DNA of 64,000 nt from Kineosporia succinea. GTDB taxonomy: Bacteria; Actinomycetota; Actinomycetes; Actinomycetales; Kineosporiaceae. Positions 60,809 to 64,000 of this stretch are shown here, piece after piece (the first letter of the stretch is position 1; every line of letters starts with the position of its first letter). A program made the position numbers and the translations under genes. Below the pieces are notes generated by a model that was not told the DNA's origin, ran no database searches, and saw nothing but the letters and a program-made list of their open reading frames with translations. The stretch spans positions 7,003,241 through 7,067,240 of the forward strand of contig NZ_JAUSQZ010000001.1 of NCBI RefSeq assembly GCF_030811555.1, read 5' to 3'.

Positions 60809-61585
60809 TCAGCTCTCGTGCCGCAGGTCGAGGCTGCCCACCCCGGAATTCAGCAGCACGTCGACGCGGTCGGCCTCGGTTCCCGATGCCCCCGGCGGCG
60901 TGGTCAGCACGTCCCCCGCCGAGAGCCCGCCGTGGTGAAACCCGTCCAGGTCGGCACCGCCGGCTCCGCCCGTGAACGTGGCCCGCGCAACCACTCCCGG
61001 GGGCACGACCACCCGCACCGCGCCGGCGCCACCGCTGATCCGGGCCGCGAGCACGCCGTCGGGGCGGGGCAGGCGCACGTCCACCGTCTGCACGCCCTGC
61101 GTCACGTCCACGCCGCCGAGACGGGCCTCCCCGAGGTCGAGTCTCAGCAATGAGGTGCCGCCGTCGACGCGGACGTCCCAGCGCACGTCCCGGGAGAGCC
61201 GGACGGTCAGGTCCGTGCCCCCGCCGCCGGATTCGTCGCGTCCCTCGGCCGAGACCGTCACCGCGTCACCGCTCTCCCGGATGACCGGCACGGCCCGCTG
61301 AGCGCCCGGCGTCCGCGCCTGCACCAGGTCGCCGCCGAGGTCGGCCGCGGTGATCGTGAGCCGGTCGGTGCCGCCACTGACGACGAGCCGGGCCCGGTCC
61401 TGGCCGTTCGCGGCCAGGGCGGGCGTGTGGTCGGCCCCGCTCCGCCCACCGTCGCGCTCGCCCGCGTAGTGCACGATCAGCAGAACGGCGAGAACCACCA
61501 GGGCGACCACGGTCACGACGCGCCCACCCGGCCAGCCTCTGGCGGGCGAGGGCTGCGACGGTGTGGGCCGGACGTCGAGGGACAC
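60809..61585 (-). CDS. Single-pass membrane protein with DUF4097-like beta domain
   Basis: A 258-residue protein with an N-terminal membrane helix (VVTVVALVVLAVLLIVHYA, about 23-41). The outer domain is made of short beta repeats of the type seen in DUF4097/LiaF-like adhesin folds (LRLDLGEARLGGVDVTQGVQTVDVRL, then ISGGAGAVRVVVPPGV and LLNSGVGSLDLRH). The GTG start has no strong ribosome site. It lies 51 bases after a thioredoxin gene on the same strand and may be co-transcribed. No catalytic residues are seen. Confidence 0.65.
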   Translation of the reverse strand: MSLDVRPTPSQPSPARGWPGGRVVTVVALVVLAVLLIVHYAGERDGGRSGADHTPALAANGQDRARLVVSGGTDRLTITAADLGGDLVQARTPGAQRAVPVIRESGDAVTVSAEGRDESGGGGTDLTVRLSRDVRWDVRVDGGTSLLRLDLGEARLGGVDVTQGVQTVDVRLPRPDGVLAARISGGAGAVRVVVPPGVVARATFTGGAGGADLDGFHHGGLSAGDVLTTPPGASGTEADRVDVLLNSGVGSLDLRHES

Positions 61586-61636
61586 CCCGTGATCATCCCG
61601 CGCCGCCCGGCGTGGGCGAGCCGAGATGTCCGGTAT

Positions 61637-61960
61637 CTACAGCATCTTGCGCAGGCGGGCCTCGAGCGCGGGCTTCGGCAGTGCCCCCACCACCGACGCC
61701 ACCTCACGTCCGCCCCGGAACAGCATGAGGGTCGGGATGGTCTTGATGCCGTACGAGACGGCCGTCTCCCGGTTCTCGTCCACGTTCATCTTCACCACCG
61801 TGATCCGCCCCTGGTTGCGGGCGGCGAACTGCTCGACGACCGGGCTGACGGTGCGGCAGGGCCGGCACCACGGCGCCCAGAAGTCCACCAGCACCGGCCC
61901 GTCGGCCAGCATCACCCGGTCCACGAACGAGGCATCGGTCACCGACCGTACGGCGGGCAT
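61637..61960 (-). CDS. trxA: Thioredoxin
   Basis: A 107-residue cytosolic thioredoxin with the active site WCRPC (Cys32 and Cys35; the usual Gly is replaced by Arg, which occurs in some actinobacterial paralogues), the cis-proline in IPTLMLF and the buried Asp in VDFWAPW. It reduces protein disulfides with thioredoxin reductase. GGAAGGAAG lies upstream of the ATG. The altered dipeptide would shift its redox potential; it is probably an accessory rather than the main thioredoxin. Confidence 0.95.
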   Translation of the reverse strand: MPAVRSVTDASFVDRVMLADGPVLVDFWAPWCRPCRTVSPVVEQFAARNQGRITVVKMNVDENRETAVSYGIKTIPTLMLFRGGREVASVVGALPKPALEARLRKML

Positions 61961-62447
61961 CGGTTCTTCCTTCCGGGCGCGAATGTCGCCGCAACCCTAC
62001 GGTTCACCGGGGCCGGACCCGTCACCCGGTCCCCGTGGGACCTGGCCGTCGTCGTTCCCGCGCACGGGCGGTCATGTACCGCACCGCACGCGGAGGTCGA
62101 ACGAGAAAGGTGGGACGAGTCGGCCCGGAACCGCTCAGGCGGAGGGCGGAACGGAGCTCGGGTGGCACTGGCGTCGGCCGTTCCCGCGGACGAGGGAGCC
62201 GGAGAGCAGGTAAGACGTCATCAGCAGCCGTCGGCGTACGCCGCGGAGTGCGTATGCGCTCATTGCTCGTGCTCCTCTCTCGGATCGTCGGGGCGATCAC
62301 TGCGGTGGAACTGGCCGACGCCGTCTCACTTCCCGGGCGCCGCGAGCCCAGAATGCCACGTTCCGTCACGACAGGCCAGCTTTCCGCCCTTACGGGCACG
62401 TACCATGACGCCGACGGTCAGAGCCGGACGAACGGAGAGCGCCTCCC
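61961..62447. other. 487-base intergenic region with one weak small ORF
   Basis: No conserved gene is recognised. On the minus strand, 62135-62263 is open for 42 residues (MSAYALRGVRRRLLMTSYLL at its start), with GAGGAG nine bases upstream. It could be a small basic peptide but has no family and no context, so it is not called as a gene. The region also contains the promoter and ribosome site (GGAG at 62434-62437) of the incomplete gene that follows. Confidence 0.3.
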
Positions 62448-64000
62448 GTGCTGCTGGAACGACTGACGCAGGCCGCGCGCGAGGGCACCCTGCTCGATCT
62501 GGCCGGACCGGAGGCGTTCGACGCCCGCCGCCCCGACGTGATCTGGACGCCCGAGCGGGAGGTGACCGCCGCGTCCCTCATCGGCCTGCTCACCGCGACC
62601 GAGGGCGTGCACCCCCGGGGTGTGCGGGTGCGCGGTGCGCGCATCGTCGGCGACCTGGACTGGGAGTGGCAGCACCTGCGGGTACCACTGAGCCTGAGCG
62701 ACTGCGCGCTCGAGAGCCCGATGCGCCTGGACCAGGCCTCGGTCACCGGCCTGAGCCTGATCCGCTGCCGGGTGCCCGGACTGAGCGCCGGGCAGTTGCG
62801 CAGTTCCAGCGGACTTCGCCTGAGCCGCAGCACGTTCGACGACACCGTGGTGCTGCGCGACGCCGTGGTCGAGGGGGACGTGGCCCTGGGCGGCGCCACG
62901 ATCACGCCCTCCCGCCGGCACCAGAGCGCCCCGGTCGCCCTCGACGCGCACCGTCTGCGCCTGGCCGGTTCGCTGGTGCTGGAGCACCGCTTCCACGCGC
63001 TCGGCACCGTGAACCTGTCCGGCGCGCACATCGGCGGCAGCCTGCGGGGCTCCGGCGGGCACCTGGAGAATCCGGGCCACAACGCGCTCACCGCCTCGGA
63101 CGCCCAGGTACTCGGAAACGTGCACCTGAGCAACGGCTTCCGGTCGCAGGGGCGGGTCACCTTCAACCGTACCCGGATCGAGGGCAACCTCAGCTGCGAC
63201 GGGGGCACGTTCGAGAACCCGGACGGCGACGCCCTGGCGGCGGAACGGGTCTCGATCGGCGGCGCCCTGCAGATGCGCGGGCCGTTCCGCTCCCGGGGGC
63301 GGGTGCGGCTCGACGGGATCCGGGTCGGCGGCAACCTGGACTGCTCGAACGGCGAGTTCGACAGCGCCGGCAGCAGCGACTGCCTGCAGGCCGCGGGCAG
63401 CCACATCGAGGGAAACGTGGTCCTGCGCGGCCGGTTCCGTGCGACCGGGCGCATCGACCTGGACGACGCCCGGATCGGCGGGGCCCTGGACTGCGACGGC
63501 GCGACCCTGGTGAACCCCACCGGCCAGGCGCTGCGGGCGATGAACCTGACCGCCGGCGGCACCGTGCGCTTCGACGACGAGGACACCACCGCCCACTTCA
63601 GCGCCGAGGGGTCGGTGTGCCTGAACGGGGCCCGGGTACGCGGCTCGGTGGTGTGCGCGGGCGGCTCGTTCGTGAGTCCGGACGGGCCCGGCGGCACGGC
63701 CCTCGACCTGTCCGACACCGAGATCGACGGGAGCGTCTGGATCACCCAGAACGCTACCGTACGAGGCATTCTGCGGCTGACCCGGGGCCGGATCCGGGGC
63801 GACCTGAGTTTCCGCGACAGCACCCTCGACGGCTCGTTCAAGGGCCGCGGCATGCGGCTGGCCGGCAACTTCAGCTGGGCCCGCTCCCCCGCCCGGCCGC
63901 AGCGCGTCGACCTGCGCCGGGCCTCGGTCGGCCAGATCGACGACGACGAGAGCAGCTGGCCCCGCGCCGGGGGCCTGCTCATCGACGGCTTCACCTACGA
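62448..64000 (+). CDS. Repeat protein with right-handed beta-helix-like units, 3' end outside window
   Basis: At least 517 codons are open to the window edge. After an N-terminal region of about 70 residues comes a run of units of about 43 residues, each built as two short strands: examples are VNLSGAHIGGSLRGSGGHLE, RVTFNRTRIEGNLSCDGGTFE, RVRLDGIRVGGNLDCSNGEFD and RIDLDDARIGGALDCDGATLV. The motif A-x-I-x-G-x-L-x-C-x-G-x-x-x recurs at least nine times. This resembles pentapeptide/bactofilin-like beta-helices; similar actinobacterial proteins are sometimes labelled membrane-associated oxidoreductases. The visible part has no membrane segment. The GTG start is placed by GGAG ten bases upstream. 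Confidence 0.7.
   Translation, partial: MLLERLTQAAREGTLLDLAGPEAFDARRPDVIWTPEREVTAASLIGLLTATEGVHPRGVRVRGARIVGDLDWEWQHLRVPLSLSDCALESPMRLDQASVTGLSLIRCRVPGLSAGQLRSSSGLRLSRSTFDDTVVLRDAVVEGDVALGGATITPSRRHQSAPVALDAHRLRLAGSLVLEHRFHALGTVNLSGAHIGGSLRGSGGHLENPGHNALTASDAQVLGNVHLSNGFRSQGRVTFNRTRIEGNLSCDGGTFENPDGDALAAERVSIGGALQMRGPFRSRGRVRLDGIRVGGNLDCSNGEFDSAGSSDCLQAAGSHIEGNVVLRGRFRATGRIDLDDARIGGALDCDGATLVNPTGQALRAMNLTAGGTVRFDDEDTTAHFSAEGSVCLNGARVRGSVVCAGGSFVSPDGPGGTALDLSDTEIDGSVWITQNATVRGILRLTRGRIRGDLSFRDSTLDGSFKGRGMRLAGNFSWARSPARPQRVDLRRASVGQIDDDESSWPRAGGLLIDGFTY

Noticed and set aside
62135-62263. 42-residue minus-strand ORF with a ribosome site
   Set aside because: Composition is basic and low in hydrophobic order, with no partner gene or conservation visible; not enough to call.
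1-64000. tRNA, rRNA, riboswitch, insertion sequence or attachment site
   Set aside because: Looked for conserved tRNA arms, transposase motifs with inverted ends, and long flanking repeats; none could be supported by eye.

Overview
The window is very GC-rich actinobacterial DNA. Several signs fit a filamentous or spore-forming actinomycete. There is a DUF397/helix-turn-helix (Scr1-like) module and an LAFTG surface protein with its own class E-type sortase. There is also a methyl-accepting chemotaxis/PilZ gene behind a sigma-28-like promoter, and many regulator genes have a -10 hexamer six to eight bases ahead of the start codon, as in leaderless transcripts. The motility signal suggests a Kineosporiaceae- or Actinoplanes-like organism; that placement is inference. 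No tRNA, rRNA, CRISPR array, insertion sequence or prophage was recognised.

Layout. 1-4669: end of a sugar ABC importer operon with GH3 and GH125 glycosidases (mannoside or oligosaccharide use). 4661-6315: TetR regulator divergent from an NmrA-like reductase, with paired operators. 6312-11455: minus-strand run of SNF2-type helicase, RNA ligase, HD-domain/polynucleotide kinase and ArfB-like ribosome rescue factor, which reads as a nucleic-acid repair block. 11642-13429: BCCT transporter. 13643-17398: HTH-NB-ARC-TPR regulator divergent from two small exported proteins. 17547-22726: acetyltransferase/TetR, an SDR remnant, a bulb-lectin protein, a Gln-rich coiled-coil protein, and a cupin with a small upstream ORF divergent from a TetR gene. 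22772-25465: MarR divergent from an MMPL exporter.

25589-33425 is one seven-gene minus-strand operon (sugar-binding lipoprotein, zinc dehydrogenase, FGGY kinase, SorC-type regulator, ABC ATPase, permease, deoxyribose-phosphate aldolase) behind a clear promoter with a palindromic operator. 33860-36465 holds an alcohol-dehydrogenase remnant, a two-DUF397/HTH module, and an unannotated pair of translationally coupled mini-genes closed by a strong terminator. 36905-40837: LAS-type peptidase, aldo/keto reductase divergent from a MocR regulator, and a DtxR-type metalloregulator. 41011-48868: 1451-residue repeat surface protein, its sortase, a lipase-like protein and a lipoprotein. 48968-50665: GT-C membrane glycosyltransferase.

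50991-53601: SDR divergent from an MmyB-like HTH regulator, separated by a tandem 8-bp repeat, then an alpha/beta hydrolase. 53705-55066: MCP-PilZ fusion. 55306-58537: SDR with AraC regulator, and an enoyl-CoA hydratase divergent from an HxlR regulator over a 29-bp palindrome. 58648-61960: DUF3072 protein, CocE/NonD-type hydrolase, membrane-anchored beta-rich protein and thioredoxin. 62448-end: an incomplete repeat protein.

The strongest leads are the RNA end-healing and sealing cassette, the coupled mini-gene pair, the octanucleotide repeat in a divergent promoter, the sigma-28-like MCP-PilZ gene, and the set of well-defined operator palindromes. All functional calls come from motifs and context read by eye; no database search was run.
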